Positions 26,786-35,072 of a stretch of 64,000 nt of DNA are shown here, piece after piece. Numbering within the stretch: position 1 is the stretch's first letter; every line of letters starts with the position of its first letter. Below the pieces are notes generated by a model, which was not told where the DNA came from, ran no database searches, and was given only the letters and a program-made list of their open reading frames with translations. The DNA comes from Paraburkholderia mimosarum LMG 23256 = NBRC 106338 (GTDB lineage: Bacteria; Pseudomonadota; Gammaproteobacteria; Burkholderiales; Burkholderiaceae): the NCBI RefSeq assembly GCF_000739815.1, contig NZ_BBJJ01000040.1, positions 1-64,000 on the forward strand, read 5' to 3'. The position numbers were made by a program, and so were the translations under genes.

Positions 26786-27403
26786 ATGAAGCTCTACGGA
26801 TTTGCCGGCACCCGTTCGCAACGCGCGTTATGGGGCCTCAAGGAAGTCGACGCCGATTTCGAATTCGTCTCGGTCAATCTGCTCGAAGGCGAGCACAGGC
26901 GGCCCGAATACCTGCGCCTCAATCCAGCTGGCAAGGTGCCGGTGCTGGTCGACGGCGACCGCGTGATTCCCGAATCGGCCGCAATCGTGCTGTATCTCGC
27001 GGACAAATATCCCGGGAAGCGGTTGATGCCCACGGATCTCGACGAGCGCGCGCAGGTGTATCGCTGGACGCTGTTCGCGGTTACCGAACTCGAACAGCCG
27101 CTCTGGCGAATCACGCGGCACTCGTTTCTCTATCCGCCGGAAAAGCGTCTTGCAGCCGATATCGAACTGGCGCGTGAGGATTTCAGGAATATGGCCACGG
27201 TGCTCGAAAAGCATCTGGAAGGGCGCGAGTTCATCGTCGGCAACAGGCTTTCGGCTGCCGATTGCGTGACCGTCTACCTGATGGACTGGGCCAACGAGGT
27301 GCAGCTTCTCGATGGGTTCCCGCGTTTGCAGGCCTATCTCGAACGCTTGTATGCAAGGCCCGAAGCGCCGCAACGCATTGCCGAAGCACGCAAAGCTGCA
27401 TAA
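26786..27403 (+). CDS. glutathione S-transferase family protein
   Basis: This is a 205-residue cytosolic GST. The N-terminal thioredoxin-like domain (1 to about 80) has the active-site region GFAGTRSQRAL, the cis-Pro loop GKVPVLV and the glutathione gamma-Glu site ESAAIVLYL. A helical C-terminal domain follows with the N-capping segment SAADCVTVYLMDW. It acts in detoxification or oxidant defence, or as a glutathione-dependent isomerase; the substrate is unknown. It is paired with the YCII gene upstream and followed by a strong hairpin. Confidence 0.9.
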   Translation: MKLYGFAGTRSQRALWGLKEVDADFEFVSVNLLEGEHRRPEYLRLNPAGKVPVLVDGDRVIPESAAIVLYLADKYPGKRLMPTDLDERAQVYRWTLFAVTELEQPLWRITRHSFLYPPEKRLAADIELAREDFRNMATVLEKHLEGREFIVGNRLSAADCVTVYLMDWANEVQLLDGFPRLQAYLERLYARPEAPQRIAEARKAA

Positions 27404-27405
27404 CA

Positions 27406-27442
27406 GGAAAAACAGCCCAATCAGCACATGCCGATTGGGCTG
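27406..27442 (-). terminator. rho-independent terminator
   Basis: A perfect 10-base stem CAGCCCAATC / GATTGGGCTG (27413-27422 and 27433-27442) has a 10-base loop. On the minus strand it is followed by TTTTTCC, a good terminator for the symporter gene. On the plus strand it may also stop the GST transcript, although its U-tract there is poor. Confidence 0.8.
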
Positions 27443-27463
27443 CTTCGTGATGCGAAGCGTTAT

Positions 27464-28933
27464 TCAATGCGCCCGCGCGTGCTCCACATGCGCGCGTGGC
27501 TGCGTCACCACGCTCACCAAGGCCAGCACGATCACATTCACGAACAGCGCGAGGAACCCGATGTTGATGTCCTTGAGCGCATCGGGTGCGAACGGAATCA
27601 ACTGGGCCACGCTCAAGTGGGTCAGTGTCGTGACGATCACGACGAGCACCCCCGCCACGATGCCGCAGAACGCGCCTTGCTTCGTCACGCGGTTGCGCGC
27701 GGAGAGGCTGCATATCATCGCCGGGAACAACTGCGTGACGAAGTTGTAACCCATCAGCAGCAGCGCGACGATGGTCTCGCCGCCCCTCAGCGTGAAGCCT
27801 ACCGCGACGAGCGCGATCACCGGCACGAAGCAACGCGCGAGTTTCGCGACTTGCGCATCGTCAGCGCTTTTCGCGAGGCCGCCGCGATAGACGTCGTTGG
27901 CGAGCAGCGTGGAAGCCGTGGTGAGGATCATGGAGCCCGGCACGAGCGCGGTGAGGACGCCCGCCGCGCCGATCACGCCCACGAACCACGGATCGAACGT
28001 TTGCAGCGCGAGGCGAAAGAGCGAGAGGTCGATGTCGGAGCCCTTGAGGCCCGGCACCTTGAGCACGGCCGCGAAGCCGCAGAAGAACACGAACAGCAGG
28101 ATGAGCTGGTAGAGGGGCAGGATCATCGCGTTGCGGCGGAAGATGCGCGCATCCTTCGCGGTGTACACCGACATGAACGTGTGCGGCCACATGAAGAAGC
28201 CAAGCGCCGTGAGCAGCACGGTGGACTGGAACCAGGTCACGCTCTGGCCGCGTGCCGGGAAGGTGAGGAAGCCGGGCTTGGCCGCGTCGATGGCGCGGAA
28301 CATCTCGCTCAGGCTGCCATAGTGGTGAATCGGCAGATAGATGCCGAGGAACACCGCAATGGCGAGAATCAGCGTGTCCTTGACGACCGAGTTCCACGCG
28401 CAGCCGCGCACGCCGGAGACGATCACGTAAGACGTGACCACGGCCGCGCCGATCCAGATGGCCGCCGTGGAGGAAATCGCGCCATAGGAGGCCGTCGTCA
28501 CGATGATGCCGAGGCCCTTCAGTTGCAGCACGAGATACGGCACGAGGGCGAGCACGCCCACGCACGCCACCAGCACGCCCAGCGCGGGGCTTTGATACTT
28601 GCGCGCGAAGAAGTGCGGCTGCGAGACGAGCCGGTGCTGCTTGGCGAAGCGCCATACGGGCGGCAGCATCCAGTACGAGAGGATGTACGCGAGCGTGCCG
28701 TAGGCAAGAATGTAGTAGACGGGCGCGCCCTTGCCATACGCAAAGCCGCTGCCGCCGAGGAACGTGAACGTCGTGTAGATCTCGCCCGCCATCAGCAGGA
28801 AGACGAACGCGGTGCCGAAACTGCGTCCGCCTACCGCCCACTGCTCGAGACTCATGTCGTGCCCGCTGCGAGCGCGCATGCCGAGGAAGAGCGCGACGAC
28901 CGTGATTGCCGCGATGATGAAGAGGGCACTCAT
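27464..28933 (-). CDS. sodium:solute symporter family protein
   Basis: This is a 489-residue integral membrane transporter of the SSS family with about 13 hydrophobic segments. The N-terminal part has the typical MSLEQWAVGGRSFGT and GEIYTTFTFLGGSGFAYGKG. The family's sodium-site region is seen near ALVPGSMILTTASTLLANDVYR. The substrate cannot be read from the sequence. The ATG at 28933 overlaps the stop of the small DUF3311 gene (ATGA), a pairing that is common in Burkholderiales, so the two are probably made together. Confidence 0.92.
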   Translation of the reverse strand: MSALFIIAAITVVALFLGMRARSGHDMSLEQWAVGGRSFGTAFVFLLMAGEIYTTFTFLGGSGFAYGKGAPVYYILAYGTLAYILSYWMLPPVWRFAKQHRLVSQPHFFARKYQSPALGVLVACVGVLALVPYLVLQLKGLGIIVTTASYGAISSTAAIWIGAAVVTSYVIVSGVRGCAWNSVVKDTLILAIAVFLGIYLPIHHYGSLSEMFRAIDAAKPGFLTFPARGQSVTWFQSTVLLTALGFFMWPHTFMSVYTAKDARIFRRNAMILPLYQLILLFVFFCGFAAVLKVPGLKGSDIDLSLFRLALQTFDPWFVGVIGAAGVLTALVPGSMILTTASTLLANDVYRGGLAKSADDAQVAKLARCFVPVIALVAVGFTLRGGETIVALLLMGYNFVTQLFPAMICSLSARNRVTKQGAFCGIVAGVLVVIVTTLTHLSVAQLIPFAPDALKDINIGFLALFVNVIVLALVSVVTQPRAHVEHARAH

Positions 28934-29145
28934 GAGCGCACCTCCGCGTCCGCCTCGCCCGAAAGCCGGTTGGTCGGATCGAGCCGGTAGACGATCGCCA
29001 TGATCGCCGCGGCCAGCACGACCCACATGACGATCCACGCCAGCACGAGCGGCATGCCGAGCACGAGCGGCTCGGTGCGGTTGACGAACGGCACCCCTAG
29101 CAGGATGCCGATAAAAGGCAAGGCAGCGAGCAACCTCAGTGACAT
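28930..29145 (-). CDS. DUF3311 small membrane protein
   Basis: This is a 71-residue protein with two hydrophobic segments (LLAALPFIGILLGVPFVN and LAWIVMWVVLAAAIMAIVY). It matches the DUF3311 family, found next to SSS transporters. The ATG at 29145 has AGAGGAG upstream. It is coupled to the symporter by a 4-base overlap and may be an accessory or assembly subunit (inference). Confidence 0.85.
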   Translation of the reverse strand: MSLRLLAALPFIGILLGVPFVNRTEPLVLGMPLVLAWIVMWVVLAAAIMAIVYRLDPTNRLSGEADAEVRS

Positions 29146-29401
29146 GGCAACTCCTCTTGTAATTGAGAAGAAAAGAAACGTCGCGCCTGGGTGCGAGGCA
29201 GTCCACACTACGCTTGCGAACGCGCCCCGTAAAGTTGCCAAAATTACTGAAGACAGGAGCGGAAGGTCGCCGAAAGCATTGGTGCATTGCGCCATTTTTT
29301 CGATCCCGCGCAACATCGTCGAGCCACGCCTGGCGCCGATCCGGCTACACTTCTCGCCAACCCGGCGCGCCGGTTGCGCATGCCTTCAACGGATCGACTT
29401 C

Positions 29402-30079
29402 ATGATCGAAAGCCTGATTTCAGACATCCTGTTCGGTTTCATCGGACTCATCAGCATCATCAATCCCTTCAGCGGTGCTTTTGTTTTTCTCGATCGCACC
29501 GCCACGCTCGACGACGAAGGGCGCCGCCTGGTTGCGAGGCGCGTGGCGATCAACGCGTTCTTCGTGCTGCTCGCGGCGTTTTTCGTCGGCACGCCCATCC
29601 TGCATTTCTTCGGCATCTCCATGGAAGCGCTGCGGATCGGCGGCGGCCTCGCCGTGGCCGTGGCCGGCTGGCAGATGCTCAACGCGCCCGAGCCCGAGCC
29701 GGCGCCGGTCGATCATCCCGTCAAGCCCATCAGCCCGGGCGCGGCCGCCGGCAAGGCGTTCTTTCCGCTCACGATTCCGCTCACCACGGGGCCAGGCTCG
29801 ATCGCCACGGCCATCGCGCTCAACGCCAACCGTACGCACAAGCTTTCGGCGTGGCTGCTGTCGAGCGTCGCGTCGATCGTGATCTCCACGCTCGTCATGT
29901 TCGTCATCTATTACGTGTACAGCCGCGCCGCGAGACTTTCGCAGTACCTCGGTGTGGATGGCACGCGCGTGGCGATGCGCGTTTCCTCGTTTCTGCTCCT
30001 GTGCATCGGGGTGCAGATCATACTCACAGGCCTCGACGGCTTTCTCACGCCCATCGCCGACCTGCACGCCGCGAAATAG
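29402..30079 (+). CDS. MarC-family integral membrane protein
   Basis: This is a 225-residue membrane protein with about six helices. It carries MarC/UPF0056 hallmarks: INPFSGAFVFL near the N-terminus, a FGISMEALRIGGGLAVAVAGWQML helix pair, and PLTIPLTTGPGSIATAIAL. The function of the family is unsettled; a multidrug-resistance role was proposed and later questioned. The ATG is divergent from the DUF3311 gene over about 250 bases. Confidence 0.9.
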   Translation: MIESLISDILFGFIGLISIINPFSGAFVFLDRTATLDDEGRRLVARRVAINAFFVLLAAFFVGTPILHFFGISMEALRIGGGLAVAVAGWQMLNAPEPEPAPVDHPVKPISPGAAAGKAFFPLTIPLTTGPGSIATAIALNANRTHKLSAWLLSSVASIVISTLVMFVIYYVYSRAARLSQYLGVDGTRVAMRVSSFLLLCIGVQIILTGLDGFLTPIADLHAAK

Positions 30080-30087
30080 CGGTCATC

Positions 30088-30135
30088 AAGCAGGGCACGA
30101 AGCAGGGCATGAAGCCGGGCATGAAGCCGGCCGAC
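30088..30135. repeat. four imperfect 12-base tandem repeats
   Basis: Four adjacent 12-base units (AAGCAGGGCACG, AAGCAGGGCATG, AAGCCGGGCATG, AAGCCGGCCGAC) fill the gap between the MarC gene and the amidotransferase gene. They are non-coding as far as I can see and probably reflect local slippage. Confidence 0.7.
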
Positions 30136-30166
30136 TCATAGAGGCGTCTTGCCGAAGGAGACCACG

Positions 30167-31000
30167 ATGTGCCGCTGGCTCGCCTATACCGGGAACCCCG
30201 TGCAGCTCGAAACCGTGCTGTTTCACGCGCGCCATTCGTTGATCGATCAGAGCCTGCATTCGACCAAAGGCGCGACCACCACGAATGGCGACGGCTTCGG
30301 GATGGGCTGGTTCCAGGACCCGCACGACATTCCGTTTCGCTACCGCAGCGTGCATCCGGCATGGAACGACCGCAACCTGCGGGAACTCGCGCGCGCGGTT
30401 CACGCGCCCATGTTCATCGCGCATATCCGGTCGGCCACCGACACGCCTGTGCAGGAGACGAACTGCCATCCGTTCCGCCACCGGCGCTGGATTTTCGCGC
30501 ACAACGGGCTCATTCGCAGCTATCCGCTCCTGCGGCGCGACCTGCTCGTCGCGATCGATCCGGAGCGTTTCAACGCGCTCGAAGGTTCGACGGATTCGGA
30601 AGCGATGTTCTATCTGGCGATGACGTTCGGCCTCGAATTCGACCCCGTCGCCGCACTCGAACGCATGGCGGGCTTTGTCGAGGCCACGGCGAAAAGGCAC
30701 GGCGTCGAACCGGCGCTCAATATGACCGTCTGCGCGTGCGATGGCGAGCAGATCGTCGCCGCGCGCTATTCGAGCGAGCGCAATTCGCGCTCGCTCTTTC
30801 ACACGACGGCGTTCAGTCATCTGCGGGAGCTTTATCCCGACGATCCGCGCATCGCGGCGGCGGGCGACGACGCTTATCTGCTGGTTTCCGAGCCGCTGGG
30901 CGACCGGCCCGAGGTATGGGCCGAGGTGCCCGAATCGACGGCCATCGTCGTGCGCGGGCCCAGGGTCGAATACCGGCCATTCGTGCCGATCGCGCCGTAG
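30167..31000 (+). CDS. class II glutamine amidotransferase
   Basis: This is a 277-residue protein of the YafJ/type II glutamine amidotransferase family. The N-terminal nucleophile is Cys2, exposed after Met removal (MCRWLAYTG). The fold is confirmed by KGATTTNGDGFGMGW, HIRSATDTPVQETNCHPF and WIFAHNG, which bind glutamine. No synthetase domain is attached, so the acceptor of the released ammonia is unknown. I chose the ATG at 30167 because it places Cys at position 2; an upstream in-frame start would bury it. Confidence 0.9.
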   Translation: MCRWLAYTGNPVQLETVLFHARHSLIDQSLHSTKGATTTNGDGFGMGWFQDPHDIPFRYRSVHPAWNDRNLRELARAVHAPMFIAHIRSATDTPVQETNCHPFRHRRWIFAHNGLIRSYPLLRRDLLVAIDPERFNALEGSTDSEAMFYLAMTFGLEFDPVAALERMAGFVEATAKRHGVEPALNMTVCACDGEQIVAARYSSERNSRSLFHTTAFSHLRELYPDDPRIAAAGDDAYLLVSEPLGDRPEVWAEVPESTAIVVRGPRVEYRPFVPIAP

Positions 31001-31046
31001 CCCGACGTGAGGCGACGTGACGCGACGCAAGGCAATGTAAGGCGCT

Positions 31047-33035
31047 TCAGGCGCTCCGGCGCCGGAGCCTCGCCGCCGCGAGAGCGAGCACCTCGTCGAA
31101 CAGCGTGACATCCACGGGCTTCACGAGATGCATCTCGAAGCCGGCCTCGCGCGTGAGTTCGATGTCGGCGGTCTGGCCGAATCCCGTCATCGCGGCGAAC
31201 AAGGTTTGCGAGAGCGGGGGCAGCGCGCGCAGGGCGCGGAGGGTTGCATAGCCGTCGATTTCGGGCATGGCGATGTCGATGAGCGCCACATCGGGTGTGA
31301 AACCGTCGACTTCGTTGCAGGCCTGTGCGGCGCCATAGGCCACTCTTACGTCGTGCCCCTTGAGTTCGAGCAGCATGGCGAGGCTGTCCGCCGAGTCGCG
31401 GTTGTCGTCCACCACGAGCACGCGCAGCGGCGGGATGCCGGCCTCGGCCAGCGCGGCAAGCTCGGCCGTATCCGGCGCGAGCGGCGGCTGATGTGCGGCA
31501 TGCGTGGTCTCGCGCGCGAACGGCAGGCGGATCGTGAACGTGCTGCCCTTGCCGGGACCGTCGCTCCGGGCGGAAATCGTCCCGCCATGCAACTCGACGA
31601 TCGAGCGGCACAGCATGAGGCCGATGCCGAGCCCGTTGTCCGTGGGGCCCGGCACTGCGCGGTCCTGGCTGAAGAGGCCGAAGATCGACTCGTAGGTTCC
31701 GGGCCGCAGCCCGCGGCCTTCGTCGCGCACCTCGATCTGCACGGCGCGCGCGACGGGGCGCACGTCCACGACGATGCGGCTGTCGTCGGGCGAAAATTTC
31801 GAAGCGTTGTGCAGGAGGTTCTGCAGCACCTGCACGAGGCGCGTGTGGTCGCCCATCATGACGAGCGTCCCGGCGGGCATCTGCACGTCAACTCGCTGGC
31901 CGCGCGACGCGGTGAACGGCCGCGCGGCGTCGATCGCGTGCGCGACCACTTCGCGCAGGTCGAGCGGCGCCTCGCGCAGTTCGATCTTGCCCGACGTGAT
32001 GCGCCCGACATCGAGCAGGTCGTCCACCAGCCGCGTGAGATGCGCGATCTGGCGGTCGATCATCTCCTGTGCCTGTTCGATTTCGGGGCTCGGCGCTTTC
32101 GCGAGGCGCATCGTGGCCACCGCGTTGCGCACGGGGGCGAGCGGGTTGCGCAACTCGTGCGCGAGCATCGCGAGGAACTGCTTCATCTGCTCACTCGAAT
32201 GCTCCAGTTCGGCGGTGCGCCGGCTTTCGGTCATGTCCCGCGTGACCTTCGCGAAACCGGTGTGCCGGCCGCTGCTGTCGTGCACCGCGGTGATCGTGAC
32301 ATTGGCCCAGAACATCGACCCGTCCTTGCGCACGCGCCAGCCTTCCGTCTCGACGCGGCCCAGTTCCTTCGCGCGGCGCAGTTCGCGTTGAGGCCGGCCG
32401 GCGGCAATTTCCTCGGGTGCGTAGAACACGGAAAAATGCTGGCCGACGATCTCGGCTGGCCGATAGCCCTTGAGGTTGGTCGCGCCGCTATTCCAGCTCA
32501 CCACGACCCCTTGCGGATCGAGCATGAAGATCGCGTAGTCGCTCACGCTTTCCACGAGCAGGCGAAAGCGCTCTTCGGAAAGGCGCAGCGCCTCGACCTG
32601 GCGGCGCTCGGCGGTGAGGTCGCGCGTGACCTTGGCGAAGCCCGAAAGCGAGCCGTCGCGTTCGTGCAGCGCGGTGATGACGACGTTGGCCCAAAATGTC
32701 GTGCCGTCCTTGCGCACGCGCCAGCCTTCGTCGTTGAAGCGGCCATGCAGCGCGGCCTGCTCCAGCTCGTGCTCGGGCCAGCGGCGTGTCCTGGCTTCCT
32801 CGGTATAGAAGCGGGAGAAATGCTGGCCGATGATTTCGTGCGCCTCGTAGCCCTTGATGCGGGCCGCGCCGCGATTCCAGCTCGAGACGTAGCCGCGCGT
32901 ATCGAGCAGGAAGATCGCGTAGTCCTCGATCGGCTCGACGAGCGCTTCGAAGCGGCGTTCGCGATGGGCTTCCGGTGTGGTGCGATGCGGGGTGGCGCGG
33001 GCGTCTAACGTCGTCATGGTCCTCGGTTCTGTCAT
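31047..33035 (-). CDS. hybrid PAS-PAS sensor histidine kinase/response regulator
   Basis: This is a 662-residue soluble hybrid kinase. Two PAS/PAC modules (about 28-145 and 156-272) are near duplicates of each other, sharing GWRVRKDG, FWANV and GFAKVTRD. Then come a HisKA domain with H-box AMLAHELRNPLAP (His293), a HATPase domain (NLLHNASKF, DEGRGLRPG, GLGIGLMLC), and a C-terminal receiver domain with phospho-acceptor Asp587 (VALIDIAMPEIDG). No transmembrane segment is evident, so it senses something in the cytosol. Starts at 33035 and 33017 are both possible. No partner regulator is adjacent. Confidence 0.9.
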   Translation of the reverse strand: MTEPRTMTTLDARATPHRTTPEAHRERRFEALVEPIEDYAIFLLDTRGYVSSWNRGAARIKGYEAHEIIGQHFSRFYTEEARTRRWPEHELEQAALHGRFNDEGWRVRKDGTTFWANVVITALHERDGSLSGFAKVTRDLTAERRQVEALRLSEERFRLLVESVSDYAIFMLDPQGVVVSWNSGATNLKGYRPAEIVGQHFSVFYAPEEIAAGRPQRELRRAKELGRVETEGWRVRKDGSMFWANVTITAVHDSSGRHTGFAKVTRDMTESRRTAELEHSSEQMKQFLAMLAHELRNPLAPVRNAVATMRLAKAPSPEIEQAQEMIDRQIAHLTRLVDDLLDVGRITSGKIELREAPLDLREVVAHAIDAARPFTASRGQRVDVQMPAGTLVMMGDHTRLVQVLQNLLHNASKFSPDDSRIVVDVRPVARAVQIEVRDEGRGLRPGTYESIFGLFSQDRAVPGPTDNGLGIGLMLCRSIVELHGGTISARSDGPGKGSTFTIRLPFARETTHAAHQPPLAPDTAELAALAEAGIPPLRVLVVDDNRDSADSLAMLLELKGHDVRVAYGAAQACNEVDGFTPDVALIDIAMPEIDGYATLRALRALPPLSQTLFAAMTGFGQTADIELTREAGFEMHLVKPVDVTLFDEVLALAAARLRRRSA

Positions 33036-33102
33036 GGGGCCTGGTCCTCGGTAACAGGCGCTGGCCGCCTGAACGGACGCCGGCGCGCGGCGGAACCTGC
33101 GC

Positions 33103-34062
33103 TTACCATGCGCGCTGCCCGGAGCGGTCATACTTTTCGGCCATTGCCGGGATGCCTGCGCGCACGTGGCGTTCCGCGCGGCGCACCTGGCGCGTGAGCA
33201 GCACGACGTGCTGCGGCACCACGCGGCGGGCGCGCAAGGTCCAGAACGCGCCGCGCAGCAGCGCCACGCCTGCTGGCCCGAGCGAGCGCTGGCGCGCGAA
33301 GACGGCGAGCGCGCGGCCGGTGGCGGCAATCGCGTCGCGCACGGGCAGGCGCATCCATGCGACCCACGCGGCGTTGCGCGCAAGCGCGCATTGCTGCTTG
33401 CGCGTGAACCAGCGATATAACGGCTCACGATGCGCGAGCGCCTGCTCGCAATATACGATCTGATGCCCGGCCGAGAGCATGTCGAGCGCGGCGAGTTCTT
33501 CCGCGCCGCCGTGCGAGAGCCGCTCTTCGTAGCCGCCGAGCGCGCGGAAAACGCCTGCGCGGAAAATGCACGCGCCGCCCATGAAGTTCGCAAGCGCCGG
33601 GCCGGCGAGACCTTCCGCGCCCGGCGAGGTCGCGGCGAGCATCAGGCAGGCCGGGTGGATCTCGCGCTCGTCTCCGCTCACCACGCGCGCGTTGAGCACC
33701 GCGACTTGCGCGTGCGCGTCGAGCAGTTGCGCCGCGCGTGTGAGCGCGCCCGGCGCGAACCAGGTACTGTCCTCGCAGCAGGCTACATATTCGGTGCGCG
33801 CGAGCAGGACGGCGCGATTGAAGCCGGCCATGCCGTGATCGCCCAGCGACTGGACGATGCGCACCTGCGGAAACAGCGAGCCGAGCAGGGACACGGTCAA
33901 ATCAGTCGAGCCGTTGTCCGCCACGATGACGTCCGGGTGCTCCGGGAGCGCGGTGAGGCGCGCAACGGTATCGACGATTTGACGCACGTGGTTGCGCGTG
34001 AGGACGACCACCGTCACGCGGGGCGCGCTGGAGGGTCCGGGGGCAGGGGCGGAGTCGTTCAT
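33103..34062 (-). CDS. family 2 glycosyltransferase
   Basis: This is a 319-residue GT-A fold glycosyltransferase. The N-terminal nucleotide-sugar region VTVVVLTRNH ... VIVADNGSTDLT is typical. An acidic motif follows (CCEDSTWF, in the place of DxD), and the acceptor-site segment FMGGACIFRAGVFRALGGYEE is characteristic of rhamnosyltransferase-like members. The C-terminus has no clear membrane helix. Neighbours do not form a polysaccharide locus, so the acceptor is unknown. I chose the ATG at 34062. Confidence 0.85.
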   Translation of the reverse strand: MNDSAPAPGPSSAPRVTVVVLTRNHVRQIVDTVARLTALPEHPDVIVADNGSTDLTVSLLGSLFPQVRIVQSLGDHGMAGFNRAVLLARTEYVACCEDSTWFAPGALTRAAQLLDAHAQVAVLNARVVSGDEREIHPACLMLAATSPGAEGLAGPALANFMGGACIFRAGVFRALGGYEERLSHGGAEELAALDMLSAGHQIVYCEQALAHREPLYRWFTRKQQCALARNAAWVAWMRLPVRDAIAATGRALAVFARQRSLGPAGVALLRGAFWTLRARRVVPQHVVLLTRQVRRAERHVRAGIPAMAEKYDRSGQRAW

Positions 34063-34290
34063 CGCAACAGGCGGCGCGAGCCGGTCGGTGGAGTTGTCGA
34101 GCTGACCTGTGTCAGCATACGCCGATGGCGTGCCATATGCAGCACAGGCTGTAACGCCCGCGGTGGCTGGGCGCAGCAGCGCTGCTGCAGGGCACTGCGC
34201 AGGATTGCGCAATTTTCGCGCCCGCTGGACAGTGTGGGCGGCATTCAAGGGGGCGCGTTCAGCGCCCTGTCCAACCGCTGATGCCGCTGC

Positions 34291-34965
34291 TCAATCGCGA
34301 GCGCAGACCTCGTCGAGGTGGCCGAGCAGGTCGGCGGGATCTTCGTACACGCGCAGCGCGCCCGCGCGTTCCAGCTCCTCGGTGCCGTAACCGCCCGACA
34401 GCAAGCCGATGCCCAGCGCGCGGCAGCGCTGGGCCGCAAGCATGTCCCAGACGCTGTCGCCCACCACGAGGCAGCGCTCGACCGGCACGTTCAGCCGCAG
34501 CGCCGCCGCCACGAACAGGTCGGGGTCGGGCTTGGCATGGCGCACTTCATCGCGGGTGACGACGGTCGTCACGGCGGGATCCACGCCGAGCGCCTGCAGA
34601 TTCACGGACGCCGTGGCGATGCGCCCGCTCGTCGCGATGGCCCACGGCACCTGCGCGGCGCTGAGCGTATCGAGGAGCTCGCGCGCACCGGGCAGCGGGC
34701 GCACCTGACCGGCGTAGCGGCGGTAAGCTTCGGCGTGTAGTTTCTGCAAATGCGCAATGCGCTCCGGCGAGATGGCCGCATGCGTCTCGCGTAGCAACTG
34801 GTTCATGAAGAGCCCGCCGCTCATGCCGATGCGGCGGTGGATGCGCCAGACCGAAAGCTCGATGCCGTCCGCGTCGAGCGCCTCCTTCCATGCGAGCACG
34901 TGCTGATAGACGCTGTCGACGAGCGTGCCGTCGAGATCGAACAAAAAGGCCGATTCGTTGCGCAT
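34291..34965 (-). CDS. HAD-superfamily hydrolase (phosphatase)
   Basis: This is a 224-residue HAD hydrolase of the phosphoglycolate-phosphatase/beta-phosphoglucomutase type. Motif I is FLFDLDGTLVDS (nucleophile Asp10, acid Asp12), motif II is IATSG, and motif III/IV is KPDPDLFVAAA plus VVGDSVWDM. A helical cap lies between. The substrate is probably a small phosphorylated metabolite. The ATG at 34965 has a GAGCTTCC-type upstream region rather than a strong ribosome-binding site. It is not obviously coupled to its neighbours. Confidence 0.9.
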   Translation of the reverse strand: MRNESAFLFDLDGTLVDSVYQHVLAWKEALDADGIELSVWRIHRRIGMSGGLFMNQLLRETHAAISPERIAHLQKLHAEAYRRYAGQVRPLPGARELLDTLSAAQVPWAIATSGRIATASVNLQALGVDPAVTTVVTRDEVRHAKPDPDLFVAAALRLNVPVERCLVVGDSVWDMLAAQRCRALGIGLLSGGYGTEELERAGALRVYEDPADLLGHLDEVCARD

Positions 34966-35072
34966 GGGAAGCTCCTGAGCCAGCACGAGGATGAGGCTGC
35001 GGTGACGCAAAAAGTGTACGCCGGAGTCCGTCTACCCGCGCCGAGGCGGGCGCTCTCACAAAGCGTCGAGAG

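Noticed and set aside
30088..30135. CRISPR-like repeats
   Set aside because: The units are 12 bases, directly adjacent and without spacers. They are a short tandem repeat, not a CRISPR array. No CRISPR array was seen elsewhere in the window.
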